Assembly (NCBI RefSeq): GCF_008704555.1
Contig: NZ_CP023702.1
Location: forward strand, 5,556,001-5,620,000
Origin: Streptomyces nitrosporeus
Lineage (GTDB): Bacteria > Actinomycetota > Actinomycetes > Streptomycetales > Streptomycetaceae
Direction: 5' to 3'
DNA: 64,000 nucleotides
Positions 35,025 through 43,846 of this stretch are shown here, in pieces (position 1 is the stretch's first letter; every line of letters begins with the position of its first letter). The translations under genes were made by a program, and so were the position numbers. The notes under the pieces were generated by a model. That model had not been told where the DNA came from. It searched no databases and worked only from the letters and a program-made list of their open reading frames with translations.

Positions 35025-35678
35025 ATGAGCGAGCAGACGGACCGGCAGCGCGGCCGGTCACCCATGGACGAACTCCCGTTGACGGGAGAGCCGCTGGCCC
35101 TGGAGCTGGTCAACACCACCTACATCAGGGGCGGGGTGAGGGGACACCTCGTGGATGCGCTCACCACCCCCGAGGACCTGCGGAACTGGCTCGTTTCACA
35201 CCGGGAGGCCCTCCCCGCGGGGGCGGCGGAACGGATCGGGGCGGCGGCCCCGGCCGGCCCGGACCACCTGGAGGGGTTCCTGGAGCTGCGCGGGGCCCTG
35301 AGATCACTGGCGTCCGCGCTCACCGCGGACCGGCCCCCGGACCCGGCGGACCTGGCCGTGGTGAACAGGGCGGCGGGGCGGGGCGCGCGATGGCGCGAAC
35401 TGAGGCCCGCCGGGAGGGGGGCGGGAGGCGGCGCCCTGCGGGTGGTGGACCGATGTCCGGAGCCCGATCCGTTCCTGGTGGCGCTCGGCGCGACGGCCGG
35501 CGCGGCGGTGGAACTCCTCGGCGGACCGGACGCCGGGAAACTGCGCGCCTGCGAAGCGCCCGGCTGCATCCTCTACTTCGTCCGGAGCCATGCCCGCCGC
35601 GCCTGGTGCACGGTCGGGTGCGGCAACCGCGTGCGGGTCTCACGGCACAGCCGCCGCTCCCGGGGGAGCGACGGCTGA
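35025..35678 (+). CDS. CGNR zinc-finger regulator 1
   Basis: 217 residues. The N-terminal ligand-sensing part starts LTGEPLALELVNTTYIRGG. The C-terminal zinc ribbon has a Cys pair in CEAPGC and a second in WCTVGCGNR, followed by basic residues (SRHSRRSRGS) suited to DNA contact. CGNR proteins are a poorly studied actinobacterial transcription factor family. It probably controls the divergent HPP-flavoprotein-monooxygenase operon and itself through the palindrome at 34956. Compared with copies 2 and 3 it has a longer N-terminus and lost the YARH motif after CGNR. Confidence 0.88.
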   Translation: MSEQTDRQRGRSPMDELPLTGEPLALELVNTTYIRGGVRGHLVDALTTPEDLRNWLVSHREALPAGAAERIGAAAPAGPDHLEGFLELRGALRSLASALTADRPPDPADLAVVNRAAGRGARWRELRPAGRGAGGGALRVVDRCPEPDPFLVALGATAGAAVELLGGPDAGKLRACEAPGCILYFVRSHARRAWCTVGCGNRVRVSRHSRRSRGSDG

Positions 35679-35705
35679 CACCTGCCACGGGCGTTGCGCC
35701 GCGGG

Positions 35706-37106
35706 TCAGTTCAGGATGTTCCGGTACACCTCGTCGGAGAGGTCGTAGCCCAGTTCGAGGGCGGCGGCGTTGTCCCACTCGAAGTGCACGCCGATGTACT
35801 TACGGCTGTCGGCCTTCTCCTGGGCCGCGGCGCTCAGGCTCGGGAAGGAGCGCGTGACGCCCTGGGCCAGCGGGTCGTCGGTGCCCCCGGTGAAGGAGAG
35901 ATTGTCCGTGCCGAAGTAGTTGCGCACGATACCGGCCCAGGCGGCGCCGATCCCGGAGTGGCCGGAGACGTAGGTGGGGAAGTTGGGGCTGAAGCTGTTG
36001 CCCGCCAGGTCCTGCTCCTCGGGCTGCCAGGACGGGTCGGCGACGATGCCCGGGTTGGGGACCTCGTTCGCGCGGGTGATGGCGTCCACCGGGCGCCACA
36101 CGTCCCAGTCGGTGCCGTACTTCGAGTCCCAGATCGCGATCGCCGCGTCGGCGAGGGCGACCGACGTCAGGCCGAACAGCTTGGCGCTCTCGAAGGAGCT
36201 CCCGTACGGGCGGTACTTCCGGAAGATCACGGCCGTGTGCTCGAACTGCTGGCCGACGGGCTTGTACGTGCCCTCGATGTCGTTGGCCCAGAAGTGGGCG
36301 ATCTCCGTCTGGTCGGCCGTACGGGCGGTGGAGTTCTTCCCGCCGATCTGCTTGATCTCGTTGACCTGCGCGGCGTACTCGGGGCTCTTCAGGAGCTCCT
36401 CGGCGGAGGCGAAGCCACCGATGTTGCCCGGCCGGAACTGGCTGCCGGAGGAGATGCCGAAGGGCTTCACCTTGCCCCAGTTGGGCGCACCCGCGGGCTT
36501 GCCGGGGGCAGGCTGCCAGTGACCGGGGGCGGTGTTCACGACGTACGGCGTGGTGTCGTTTGAGCCGTCTCCCACCCGGTGGGCCAGCAGGGCCTTGGCG
36601 ATCCTGGTCCCGAGGTCGCGGCCGAACGCCCGCTGGGACGAGTTGCCGAAGTCGGGCAGGGCCAGGGCGGCGTTCAGCTTGGCGTCGAGGTCGGCGACCG
36701 GGTAGGCGGGGAAGGCGCCCCGCAGCGCGGTGTACGCGGCGTAGTCGATGGCCGTGTTCAGGGACCCGTAGGCGCCGGCCGCCGAGGCGTCCTTGGTGAG
36801 GTACGGCTTGCCGATGGTGCGGATGGAGTTGACGGAGTCGTAGATCGAGAGGTCCAGGATCGCGCCGCCGCGGGTGAGCGGTCCGGGCGTCCCGCCGGTC
36901 TTGCGGAACACGTCCAGCAGCACGTTGTTCCAGTACAGGACGTGGTCCTGGGAGCCGCGCGCCGTGGAGGGCACGGAACTCTCGCCGGCGGGGGGCGTGA
37001 CCTCGGCCGCGGCGGGGACGGAGGGGGCCAGCGTGGCGATGCCCGCGAGGGAGAGGCCGGCCACGGCCACGCGCAGAGTCCTGCCCTTGCGTATGGAGCG
37101 GAGCAT
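35706..37106 (-). CDS. Secreted vanadium-dependent haloperoxidase-like enzyme (PAP2 superfamily)
   Basis: 466 residues. A signal peptide (about 1-34, ending PAAAE) precedes an all-helical body. The three vanadate/phosphate-binding motifs are KYGTDWDVWRP (Lys-x8-Arg-Pro), TYVSGHSGIGAA (Ser-Gly-His) and SRKYIGVHFEWD (Arg and His). They match vanadium chloroperoxidase relatives, which oxidise halides with H2O2; some relatives are only phosphatases. It lies downstream of CGNR gene 2 on the same strand with 220 bp between, and its own promoter region carries the CTAACGG inverted repeat. Halogenating activity is not shown by sequence alone. Confidence 0.88.
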   Translation of the reverse strand: MLRSIRKGRTLRVAVAGLSLAGIATLAPSVPAAAEVTPPAGESSVPSTARGSQDHVLYWNNVLLDVFRKTGGTPGPLTRGGAILDLSIYDSVNSIRTIGKPYLTKDASAAGAYGSLNTAIDYAAYTALRGAFPAYPVADLDAKLNAALALPDFGNSSQRAFGRDLGTRIAKALLAHRVGDGSNDTTPYVVNTAPGHWQPAPGKPAGAPNWGKVKPFGISSGSQFRPGNIGGFASAEELLKSPEYAAQVNEIKQIGGKNSTARTADQTEIAHFWANDIEGTYKPVGQQFEHTAVIFRKYRPYGSSFESAKLFGLTSVALADAAIAIWDSKYGTDWDVWRPVDAITRANEVPNPGIVADPSWQPEEQDLAGNSFSPNFPTYVSGHSGIGAAWAGIVRNYFGTDNLSFTGGTDDPLAQGVTRSFPSLSAAAQEKADSRKYIGVHFEWDNAAALELGYDLSDEVYRNILN

Positions 37107-37292
37107 GAGATGAGTTCCCTGTCTGTCGGCGCCCGGTGACGTTCCTGACGCGTCGTCACCGCGGCGGTGCCTTCTTCGCCGAGAAACGTAAGACGGCTCC
37201 GCCCCCGGTCACCGATGGCTCCCCAGATGCCAGCCATCGGGAATCCCGATGGGCCGCGGATGGCCAGGGGTTTCATGCGATGTCCACACTTC

Positions 37293-37323
37293 TCTAACGG
37301 CATGTTGGCAATGAACCGTTAGA
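37293..37323. promoter_or_regulatory. Putative CGNR operator upstream of haloperoxidase gene
   Basis: TCTAACGG (37293-37300) and CCGTTAGA (37316-37323), perfect 8-bp arms with a 15-bp spacer; half-site centres are 22 bp apart. It lies 187 bp upstream of the haloperoxidase ATG and 4 bp past the CGNR 2 stop. The low GC and long spacer argue against a terminator. Confidence 0.75.
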
Positions 37324-37326
37324 GGC

Positions 37327-37965
37327 TCACTCGGCATGCCGGTCCGCCGGGTGGAGCTCCGCGGGATGGTGCCGGGCGTAGTGCCGGGCGGCGCGCGCCC
37401 TGTTGCCGCACCCCGTCGAACACCACTGCCTGCGGGAGCGCCCGCGGTCGAAGAAGAAGACGCACCCCGGCGCGGTGCACGGCGCGGGCTCCACGCCGGA
37501 CGAGCCGGCCAGCAGCCCGATCAGGGCATGGGCGATCTCGGCCTGGGCCGCGACCACGGGCGTTGTCGTGCACCAGTGCCTCACGGCCGGCCGCTCCCCC
37601 GGTGCCCAGCACAGCAGCGGCAGTGAACGGCCCATGTTCGCAGCCCGGTTGACCTGCGCGACATCCCACGGTTCGGGGTCCTCGCCGCGCACATAGGAGT
37701 CGACCAGGCGCCGGCCCGCGTCCCTGAGCAAGGTGAAACAGAGGACGTCGGCCCCGTCGACGGAGGCGAGGGAGCCGTCGTCGAGCGGGGTGGTGAACAG
37801 GGTGCGACAGGAACGCAGCCACCAGGCGAGGTGCGCGGGTGACCGGAAACCGTCGTGGAGCTCCCCGCGCACCGGGAAGACGGTGTTGAGGAATTCGAGC
37901 GGCAACGGCTCGCCGTTCAGCGGCGGGACGTCCGGGGGAGCGGGGAACGGATCGGTCTGAGTCAT
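37327..37965 (-). CDS. CGNR zinc-finger regulator 2
   Basis: 212 residues. It has the same plan as the copies at 35025 and 45634: LNGEPLPLEFLNTVFPVRGE at the N-terminus and Cys pairs CTAPGC and WCSTGCGNR at the C-terminus, followed by ARAARHYARHH. GAGGA precedes the ATG. It is divergent from the LysR gene and upstream of the haloperoxidase gene, and both flanks carry CTAACGG inverted repeats. It is therefore the likely autoregulator and controller of the haloperoxidase. Confidence 0.88.
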   Translation of the reverse strand: MTQTDPFPAPPDVPPLNGEPLPLEFLNTVFPVRGELHDGFRSPAHLAWWLRSCRTLFTTPLDDGSLASVDGADVLCFTLLRDAGRRLVDSYVRGEDPEPWDVAQVNRAANMGRSLPLLCWAPGERPAVRHWCTTTPVVAAQAEIAHALIGLLAGSSGVEPAPCTAPGCVFFFDRGRSRRQWCSTGCGNRARAARHYARHHPAELHPADRHAE

Positions 37966-38029
37966 CTGGGTCCTCGGACGGGGGAGGAGGTGGCGCTTGT
38001 TCGAGGCACATGCCCCATGGCAGGATCTA

Positions 38030-38061
38030 GCTAACGGGATACATACCTACAGCCCGTTAGC
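38030..38061. promoter_or_regulatory. Putative CGNR operator between CGNR 2 and LysR
   Basis: GCTAACGGG (38030-38038) and CCCGTTAGC (38053-38061), perfect 9-bp arms with a 14-bp spacer; half-site centres are 23 bp apart. It lies 65 bp upstream of CGNR 2 and 142 bp upstream of LysR. Same half-site as 37293. Confidence 0.8.
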
Positions 38062-38202
38062 CTGGCTAGGCTAGCGGAGTGGGTGCCCGAAGTGTCCCGC
38101 TCGTCGAGGAGCGAGGGTTCCTGGGCCGGGGGGCGTGCGAAGAGGGGTGTCCCGCGCCGGGGACGGTTCCCGTACGACGCCGTTTTTTCTGTGGGGGAGA
38201 AA

Positions 38203-39120
38203 ATGACATTGGATCTTGCGCTCTATCAGTTGAGAACTTTCCGTGAGGTCGCCCGGCTGGGCAGCTTCACGAAGGCTGCACGCAGCCTCGGATACGCACA
38301 GTCCAGTGTCACTTCACATATCCGGTCGCTGGAATCGCGTATCGGTATGCAGCTGGTGCAGAGATTGCCGCACGGTGTCCGGCTCACACCGTCCGGAGAC
38401 ATCTTCCATGAATACGCGAACCGTATCTTCCATGTGGTCGACGAGATGTCCAACGCCCTCAAACCGTCCGGCGAACTGGAGGGGCGCGCGACCGTCGGAG
38501 CCTCCGCGCTCCTCATGGAGACCCGGGTCGGGGCCCTGGTGCAGGACTGCCGCTACCGGTACCCCAAGGTGCAGGTGTCACCCCGGCAGCTCGTCATCAG
38601 CAACGCCGCCCGTGCCGTCCACGCCAACGAGGTGGACCTGGCGCTGGTGCACGGCGACTTCGTCGGGGCGGGGGACTTACCCGCCGGCCTGACGGTCGAG
38701 GAACTGCCGGACCTGGAAGTGGTACCGGTCGGATCGGTGGAGCTGGCCCACAGCGCGGACCGGGGGCGGGCGCTCTCGCAGGTGAAGGTGCTCGCGGTCG
38801 ACCCCGACTGCTCCTCGCACCAGGTGATGGTGACCGCCCTCCGCGAGATCTACGGCATCGAACCGCAGGTCATCGAGGCCGGATCGGTCGGCGGCGCCCG
38901 GGAGCTGGCCCGCGTCGGATACGGGGTCGCGATGCTGCCCGCCGAGTCGGTGCGGGCGGAGGGGGAGGGCAGCGGGCTCGCCGTCATCCCCGGCCTGCCC
39001 CGCGTGCGGCTCGGCGTCCGCGCCCTGTGGGCCGGGCGTGAGCTCTCGGCGGCGGCGGTGTCCGCCTTCTGCGACGTGGCCGTCAGGGTGGGCAGGCAGC
39101 GGGAGACGCAGCCGGCCTGA
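38203..39120 (+). CDS. LysR-family regulator with a TTA codon
   Basis: 305 residues. The winged helix (LYQLRTFREVARLGSFTKAA, QSSVTSHIRSLESRIG) is followed by a periplasmic-binding-like effector domain (GRATVGASALLMETRVGALV, ARVGYGVAMLPAES). GGGGGAGA precedes the ATG. Codon 159 (38677-38679) is TTA, read only by the bldA tRNA, so synthesis should be confined to late growth or development. Rare TTA codons in Streptomyces concentrate in pathway regulators. It points toward the cupin-glmS-glmE cluster, after a strong terminator, and is its likely activator (inference). Confidence 0.9.
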   Translation: MTLDLALYQLRTFREVARLGSFTKAARSLGYAQSSVTSHIRSLESRIGMQLVQRLPHGVRLTPSGDIFHEYANRIFHVVDEMSNALKPSGELEGRATVGASALLMETRVGALVQDCRYRYPKVQVSPRQLVISNAARAVHANEVDLALVHGDFVGAGDLPAGLTVEELPDLEVVPVGSVELAHSADRGRALSQVKVLAVDPDCSSHQVMVTALREIYGIEPQVIEAGSVGGARELARVGYGVAMLPAESVRAEGEGSGLAVIPGLPRVRLGVRALWAGRELSAAAVSAFCDVAVRVGRQRETQPA

Positions 39121-39138
39121 CCGGTCCGCAAACGACGC

Positions 39139-39186
39139 GGGGCGGGTGGGTGAAGAACGGGTGACCGTTCTTCACCCACCCGCCCC
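39139..39186 (+). terminator. Strong terminator after LysR
   Basis: A 22-bp perfect stem (39139-39160 with 39165-39186; core GGGTGGGTGAAGAACGG) and a GTGA loop, followed by TTCCGCTTTTCC. It separates LysR from the metabolic genes, which must have their own promoter in 39187-39336. Confidence 0.9.
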
Positions 39187-39336
39187 TTCCGCTTTTCCGG
39201 GGGACCGGCCGGCGCCGGTGGAACAGGCCCATCGAAAAAAGTGATGGCGCCCATCGAATACGGTGCGGATCGGCTGGGCGCAGCCGTACATAGCCTTCTC
39301 GAAGAGATGCAAGATAAACCTTTGAGAGGTGGGAAT

Positions 39337-39753
39337 GTGTCCGACATCGCCTACATTCCGAATGTCTTTCGCAGCGGCTTCGAGCTGGACGACCTGAACT
39401 GGGTCACCTGGTCCGAGCCCGGCCGTACCGGGGTCGAGCACCACGTGCTGTGGGCCCCCGACGAGGCGAAGGGCGAGGACTCCGTCGGCCTGCTCCTGCG
39501 TTTCCCGCCGGGCGCGCACGGAGACTTCCACGAGCACCTCGGCCACGAGCTGATGCTGGTCCTGGACGGGGTCCTCGACCACAGCGACGGCATCTCGTAC
39601 GTGAAGGGCGACCTCGTCGTCGAGGGACCGGGCACCGAGCACCAGATGTCCAGCCGCACGGGCTGCACCGTACTGGCGATCCGCACCGCGCCCGCCGCCG
39701 CGCGCACCCCCCAGAAGCCGCTCCGCCCGGTCGGCGTCACCGCCGCCCCCTGA
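39337..39753 (+). CDS. Cupin-domain protein
   Basis: 138 residues. A single beta-barrel with cupin motif 1 RFPPGAHGDFHEHLGHELMLVLDG (metal-binding His/His/Glu) and motif 2 GDLVVEGPGTEHQM (final His). The fold resembles ChrR-type cupins. I chose GTG 39337 for its AGGTGGGAAT site; an in-frame ATG at 39244 would add 31 residues. First gene of the putative 3-methylaspartate cluster; the role could be dioxygenase, isomerase or sensor. Confidence 0.85.
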   Translation: MSDIAYIPNVFRSGFELDDLNWVTWSEPGRTGVEHHVLWAPDEAKGEDSVGLLLRFPPGAHGDFHEHLGHELMLVLDGVLDHSDGISYVKGDLVVEGPGTEHQMSSRTGCTVLAIRTAPAAARTPQKPLRPVGVTAAP

Positions 39754-39945
39754 CCGGTGCGGGCAGGGCGTGCGCGTCCCCCCGCCGCGTGGCCCGCTCT
39801 GCCCGCACCACACAGCGCCGCCCCCCACCGCACAGCACCGCGCCGCACCGCGCCCCCACCGCACAGCACAGCACCGCACCACGGGCGTCCCGCCCGGCTC
39901 CATCGCCCCCCGTCCGACATCCCGCCGACCCGAAGAGAGCGGACC

Positions 39946-40461
39946 TTGTCCACGTACAGCCTCCAGAGCCCGCACGGCCCGACTCCGGCGGAGCCGGTGA
40001 AGGGGCCGGCCGCCGCCACCGAGCACGGCGGCCGCAGGGTCCTGGTCTCCAGCGTCTCCTCCGACTCGCACACCTGGAACCTCGTCTTCCTCCAGCTCCT
40101 CATGGAGGAGATGGGGCACGAGGTGACGAACATCGGCTCCTGCGTCCCGGACGACCTCCTCATCGAGGAGTGCCGGCGGGTCCGCCCCGACCTCGTCGTC
40201 ATCAGCAGCGTCAACGGACACGGGGCCCTGGACGGCGCGCGCGCCGTGCGGCGGCTGCGCAGCCAGCCCGACCTGCGCGACCTGCGCGTCGTGATCGGCG
40301 GGAAACTCGGGGTCCGCGGTCCCGACGCGGAGCCCTGCGGACCCGAACTGGTCGAGGCCGGATTCGACGCCGTCTTCGAGGACACCTCCTCGGTCACCGA
40401 GTTCCGGAGCTACCTCGCCGGGACCGCGCAGCCCCGGCTCACCGCGTCCGGAGCCCGGTGA
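39946..40461 (+). CDS. glmS: Glutamate mutase small (B12-binding) subunit homologue
   Basis: 171 residues from a TTG start (AAGAGAGCGGACC upstream). After a 28-residue Pro-rich tail comes a Rossmann-like cobalamin domain: VLVSSVSSDSHTWNLVFLQLLMEEMGHEVTNIG (DxH at 40-42, whose His replaces the lower B12 ligand), then VVISSVNGHGALDG and VVIGGKLGV. GlmS plus GlmE convert L-glutamate to (2S,3S)-3-methylaspartate by radical carbon-skeleton rearrangement. The usual DxHxxG ends in Asn rather than Gly. The next gene overlaps by 4 bp. The 192 bp upstream is C/A-rich with internal repeats and no gene. Confidence 0.85.
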   Translation: MSTYSLQSPHGPTPAEPVKGPAAATEHGGRRVLVSSVSSDSHTWNLVFLQLLMEEMGHEVTNIGSCVPDDLLIEECRRVRPDLVVISSVNGHGALDGARAVRRLRSQPDLRDLRVVIGGKLGVRGPDAEPCGPELVEAGFDAVFEDTSSVTEFRSYLAGTAQPRLTASGAR

Positions 40462-41789
40462 CCACCGTGGAGCGCTCCCTACAGCACCGTCCCGGCACGC
40501 CGCCCGCCCCGCCCGCGCCGGGCACGTTCGCCGCCGCGGTGGCCGCGGGCGTCCGGGCCGGCGAACTCGTCGTACAGCCCAGAATGGGCTTCGCCGACAT
40601 CCCCCGGATGCGCGAGGGCCTGCACGCGGTGAAGCAGGCCCGGGCCCGGACGGTGGGCACCCTGACGATCGACAGCTACACCCGGGTCGGCGACAACGAG
40701 TCGGCCCGCCAGGCACTCGCCGACGGCACGGACCTCAACGGCTACCCCATCGTCGCCCACGGCCCGCGGACCACCCGCGAGCTGACCCGCCCGCTCACCG
40801 GCTCCGGCTTCGCGGTCCAGGTACGGCACGGCTCCGCGGACCCGCACCACATCATCCAGGCCCTGCTGGACGCCGGCCTCGACGCGACGGAGGGCGGGCC
40901 GGTCTCCTACTGCCTGCCGTACAGCAGGACACCGCTGGACGACTCCGTCGAGGCATGGGCCCGCAGCTGCGAACTGCTCGCGTCCCGGCCGGGCACCCAT
41001 CTGGAGAGCTTCGGCGGCTGCATGCTCGGCCAGCTCTGCCCGCCGGGACTGCTGGTCGCGCTCTCCGTCCTGGAAGGCGTCTTCTTCCGGCAGCGGGGAC
41101 TGCGCAGCGTGTCGCTGAGCTACGCCCAGCAGACCCACCACGCACAGGACGTCGAGGCACTGCTGGCGCTGCGCACCCTGGCCGGCGAGTACCTCGACGG
41201 CATCGACTGGCACGTCGTCCTCTACACCTACATGGGCGTCTTCCCCCGGACCACGGAAGGGGCGCTGGGACTGCTGCGCGACAGCGCCCGCCTGGCGGTG
41301 CTCACCGGGACCGAGCGCATGATCGTCAAGACGCCCGCCGAGGCACACCGCATCCCCACCGTCCAGGACAACGTACGCGCCCTGGAGGAAGCCGCCCTGG
41401 CCGCCGCCGGATGCGCCGGCCCGGCCGCGCCGGCGGACCAGGAGTTCGGCGTCCTGGCCGAGGCACGCACCCTGGTGGAGACCGTCCTGGAGCTGCACCC
41501 GGACACCGGGCGGGCCCTGGCCGACGCGTTCCGGCGCGGACTGCTGGACGTGCCGTACTGCCTGCACGCCGACAACGCCAACCGGTCCCGCAGTTACATC
41601 GACGCCCGGGGCGCCCTCCAGTGGCACTCCACGGGCGCCATGCCGATCCGCGCGCTCCCCGCGCCGGAACGCGAACGGCTGCGGGCGGACGATCTGCTCG
41701 GCATGCTCTCGTACACCCAGGAATCCTTCGACCGGGCCGCCCTGGGCGAGCGCCGGTACGCCGTGGAGAGCACCCAGGCATCCAGCTGA
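40458..41789 (+). CDS. glmE: Glutamate mutase large (epsilon) subunit homologue
   Basis: 443 residues, somewhat shorter than clostridial GlmE (about 483). A TIM barrel with substrate-binding signatures: TIDSYTRVGDN, VQVRHGSADPHHI (121-133), and EGGPVSYCLPYSR (145-157), matching the Glu-Gly-Gly and two Tyr of the known active site. YAQQTHHAQDVEALLALR and DNANRSRSYID are further family blocks. GTG start overlaps glmS (GTGA). With GlmS it should give 3-methylaspartate, a building block in several Streptomyces natural products; a changed substrate is possible. Confidence 0.87.
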   Translation: MTTVERSLQHRPGTPPAPPAPGTFAAAVAAGVRAGELVVQPRMGFADIPRMREGLHAVKQARARTVGTLTIDSYTRVGDNESARQALADGTDLNGYPIVAHGPRTTRELTRPLTGSGFAVQVRHGSADPHHIIQALLDAGLDATEGGPVSYCLPYSRTPLDDSVEAWARSCELLASRPGTHLESFGGCMLGQLCPPGLLVALSVLEGVFFRQRGLRSVSLSYAQQTHHAQDVEALLALRTLAGEYLDGIDWHVVLYTYMGVFPRTTEGALGLLRDSARLAVLTGTERMIVKTPAEAHRIPTVQDNVRALEEAALAAAGCAGPAAPADQEFGVLAEARTLVETVLELHPDTGRALADAFRRGLLDVPYCLHADNANRSRSYIDARGALQWHSTGAMPIRALPAPERERLRADDLLGMLSYTQESFDRAALGERRYAVESTQASS

Positions 41790-41830
41790 GCGCACCCCGC
41801 GTATCACTTCTCACCCGTTAGGAAGTAGCT

Positions 41831-43846
41831 GTGTCCGGATTCCCCTCCGATACGCGCCCCCTCGTCATCGCCGTCATCGGCAGCGGCCCCCGGGGCATCT
41901 CCGTGCTGGAACGCCTCGCCGTGCGGACGGCGGCCGAGGCGGAGCAGGCCGGCGGCGGTACGCCCCGGCCCGTCCGCGTCCATCTGATCGACGCCACCGA
42001 GGTCGGTGCCGGCCGGGTCTGGCGCACCGACCAGGACGACTGGTTCACCATGAACACCGTGGTCAGCCAGGTGACCATGTACTCCGGCGACCCGGACGGC
42101 GGTCCCGACCGCCCCGGCGCCGGGCCCTCGCTCGGCGACTGGATAGCCCGGCGGGCACGGGACGCGGGCGAGGAACTCCTCGGCCCCGACGACTACGCGC
42201 CCCGGGTCCGCTACGGCCACTACCTCGCCCATGTCCTCGGCACCGTCGCGGCCGCGATGCCCGCCCATGTGGAACTCCTGCCGCTGAACGGCCGGGTCAC
42301 CTCGCTGCGGCCGGCCGCCGGCGGCGGCTACCGCCTCGGCATCGACGGCCACGAGGCCCCCCTGGAGGCCGACCGCGTCGTCCTGGCCACCGGCCACCCG
42401 GTCAACGCACCGGGCGCCTTCGAACGCGAGATGCTCGGCTTCGCCGCGAAGACCCCCGGCACCCGCTACCTCTGCGGTGACTCCGCGGCGGACATGCCCC
42501 TCGGCGAGGACGACATCCCCGCCGGGAGCGTCGTCGGCGTCAAGGGACTCGGCCTCTCCTTCTACGACGTGATGCTCGCCCTGACCGTGGGCCGCGGCGG
42601 CGAGTTCCGCACCGGCCCGGACGGCGTGCTCCGCTACCGGCCGAGCGGCCGGGAACCCCGGATCGTCGCCGGATCACGCAGCGGACTGCCGATCCCCGCA
42701 CGCGGCCGCAACCAGAAGGAGCCGGACTACAGCCACCGCGCGCTCTTCCTCACCCCCGACGCCCTGGAGCACGCCCGGCAGGCCCGCCGGGCCCTGAACG
42801 GCAGCGGGCAGCTGGACTTCGAGCACGACGTGCTGCCGCTGCTCCGCGCGGAGATCGACCACGTCTACTACACCACCCTGGTACGGCGGGCCCAGGGGGC
42901 CGCCGCGGCCGAGGTGTTCGCCCAGGCGCACGCGAAGGTGCTGCACGAGGGCGGGGACCGCCGCGCCCTGCTGATGGAGGCCGGACTGGCCGATGTGGAG
43001 CCGGTGGACCTGGACGCGCTGGCCCGCCCGTTCGGCCAGGAGGTCTTCGACTCGCCCGAGGACTTCCGCACCCACCTGCTGAAGGTGATGGACGAGGACC
43101 TGGCCGCCGCCGAACTCGGCACGCTCGACGGCCCGTTGAAATCGTCCCTGGACGTGCTCCGGGACATCCGCAACGTGGTCCGGCAGGCCGTCGACTACGG
43201 CGGCCTGCTGCCCGCGTCGCACACCGGGTTCTTCCACGGCCGCTTCCTGCCCGTCAACGCCCTGCTGTCGGCGGGCCCCCCGATGGCCCGGGTGGAACAG
43301 CTCAGGGCGCTGATCACGCAGGGTGTCGTCGAGGTCGCGGGACCGGACACCGTCTTCGAGGCGGCGCCGGAAGCCGGCGGTTTCCGGGTCGGCTCCCCCC
43401 GCGTCAACGGCTCCGAGCGGATCGCGCAGACCCTGATCGACGCCCGCATCCCCACCCCCGACCTGCTGCGCGACACCTCCCCGCTGACCCGGCAGCTGGT
43501 GGACGACGGCATGGTCCGCCCCTATGTGATCGAGGGCCCGGACGGGGACCGCCATGTGACCGGCGGACTGGACGTCACCGTCAGCCCCTTCCACGTCGTG
43601 GACTCCTCCGGCCGGTCCCAGCCCGACCTGTACGCCCTCGGCATCCCGACCGAGCACACCCGCTGGTTCACCCAGGTCGGCAGCAGCCGCCCGGGGGTCG
43701 GCACCCTCTTCTACCGGGACGCCGACGCGATAGCGGCGGACGCGCTGCGCCCGGCGGGGCCCGTCGTCCTGCCCCGGCAGGCGACCGGAGAGCGGCGCCC
43801 GGCCGCCCCCGCCCGTACCTCCGTCCGTGAGGGGGAGCCCGCATGA
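41831..43846 (+). CDS. FAD/NAD(P)-binding oxidoreductase, possible amino-acid N-oxygenase
   Basis: 671 residues. The N-terminal dinucleotide motif is VIGSGPRGISVLERLA (17-22 GxGxxG), then VHLIDATEVGAGRVWRTDQ and VVLATGHP. The C-terminal half has SHTGFFHGRFLPVNALLSAGPP and LYALGIPTEHTRWFTQVGSSRPG. This is the large FAD-NAD(P)-binding family to which, from memory, aspartate N-oxygenases of nitro/diazo pathways (CreE, FzmM) also belong. In a cluster making 3-methylaspartate, N-oxidation of that amino acid is an attractive but untested idea. GTG start with GGAAG; it ends overlapping the ligase gene (ATGA). Confidence 0.82.
   Translation: MSGFPSDTRPLVIAVIGSGPRGISVLERLAVRTAAEAEQAGGGTPRPVRVHLIDATEVGAGRVWRTDQDDWFTMNTVVSQVTMYSGDPDGGPDRPGAGPSLGDWIARRARDAGEELLGPDDYAPRVRYGHYLAHVLGTVAAAMPAHVELLPLNGRVTSLRPAAGGGYRLGIDGHEAPLEADRVVLATGHPVNAPGAFEREMLGFAAKTPGTRYLCGDSAADMPLGEDDIPAGSVVGVKGLGLSFYDVMLALTVGRGGEFRTGPDGVLRYRPSGREPRIVAGSRSGLPIPARGRNQKEPDYSHRALFLTPDALEHARQARRALNGSGQLDFEHDVLPLLRAEIDHVYYTTLVRRAQGAAAAEVFAQAHAKVLHEGGDRRALLMEAGLADVEPVDLDALARPFGQEVFDSPEDFRTHLLKVMDEDLAAAELGTLDGPLKSSLDVLRDIRNVVRQAVDYGGLLPASHTGFFHGRFLPVNALLSAGPPMARVEQLRALITQGVVEVAGPDTVFEAAPEAGGFRVGSPRVNGSERIAQTLIDARIPTPDLLRDTSPLTRQLVDDGMVRPYVIEGPDGDRHVTGGLDVTVSPFHVVDSSGRSQPDLYALGIPTEHTRWFTQVGSSRPGVGTLFYRDADAIAADALRPAGPVVLPRQATGERRPAAPARTSVREGEPA

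Noticed and set aside
37293-37323. Terminator after CGNR 2
   Set aside because: Arms are only 8 bp, A/T-containing, with a 15-nt loop, and the same half-site occurs upstream of CGNR 2, so an operator is the better reading.
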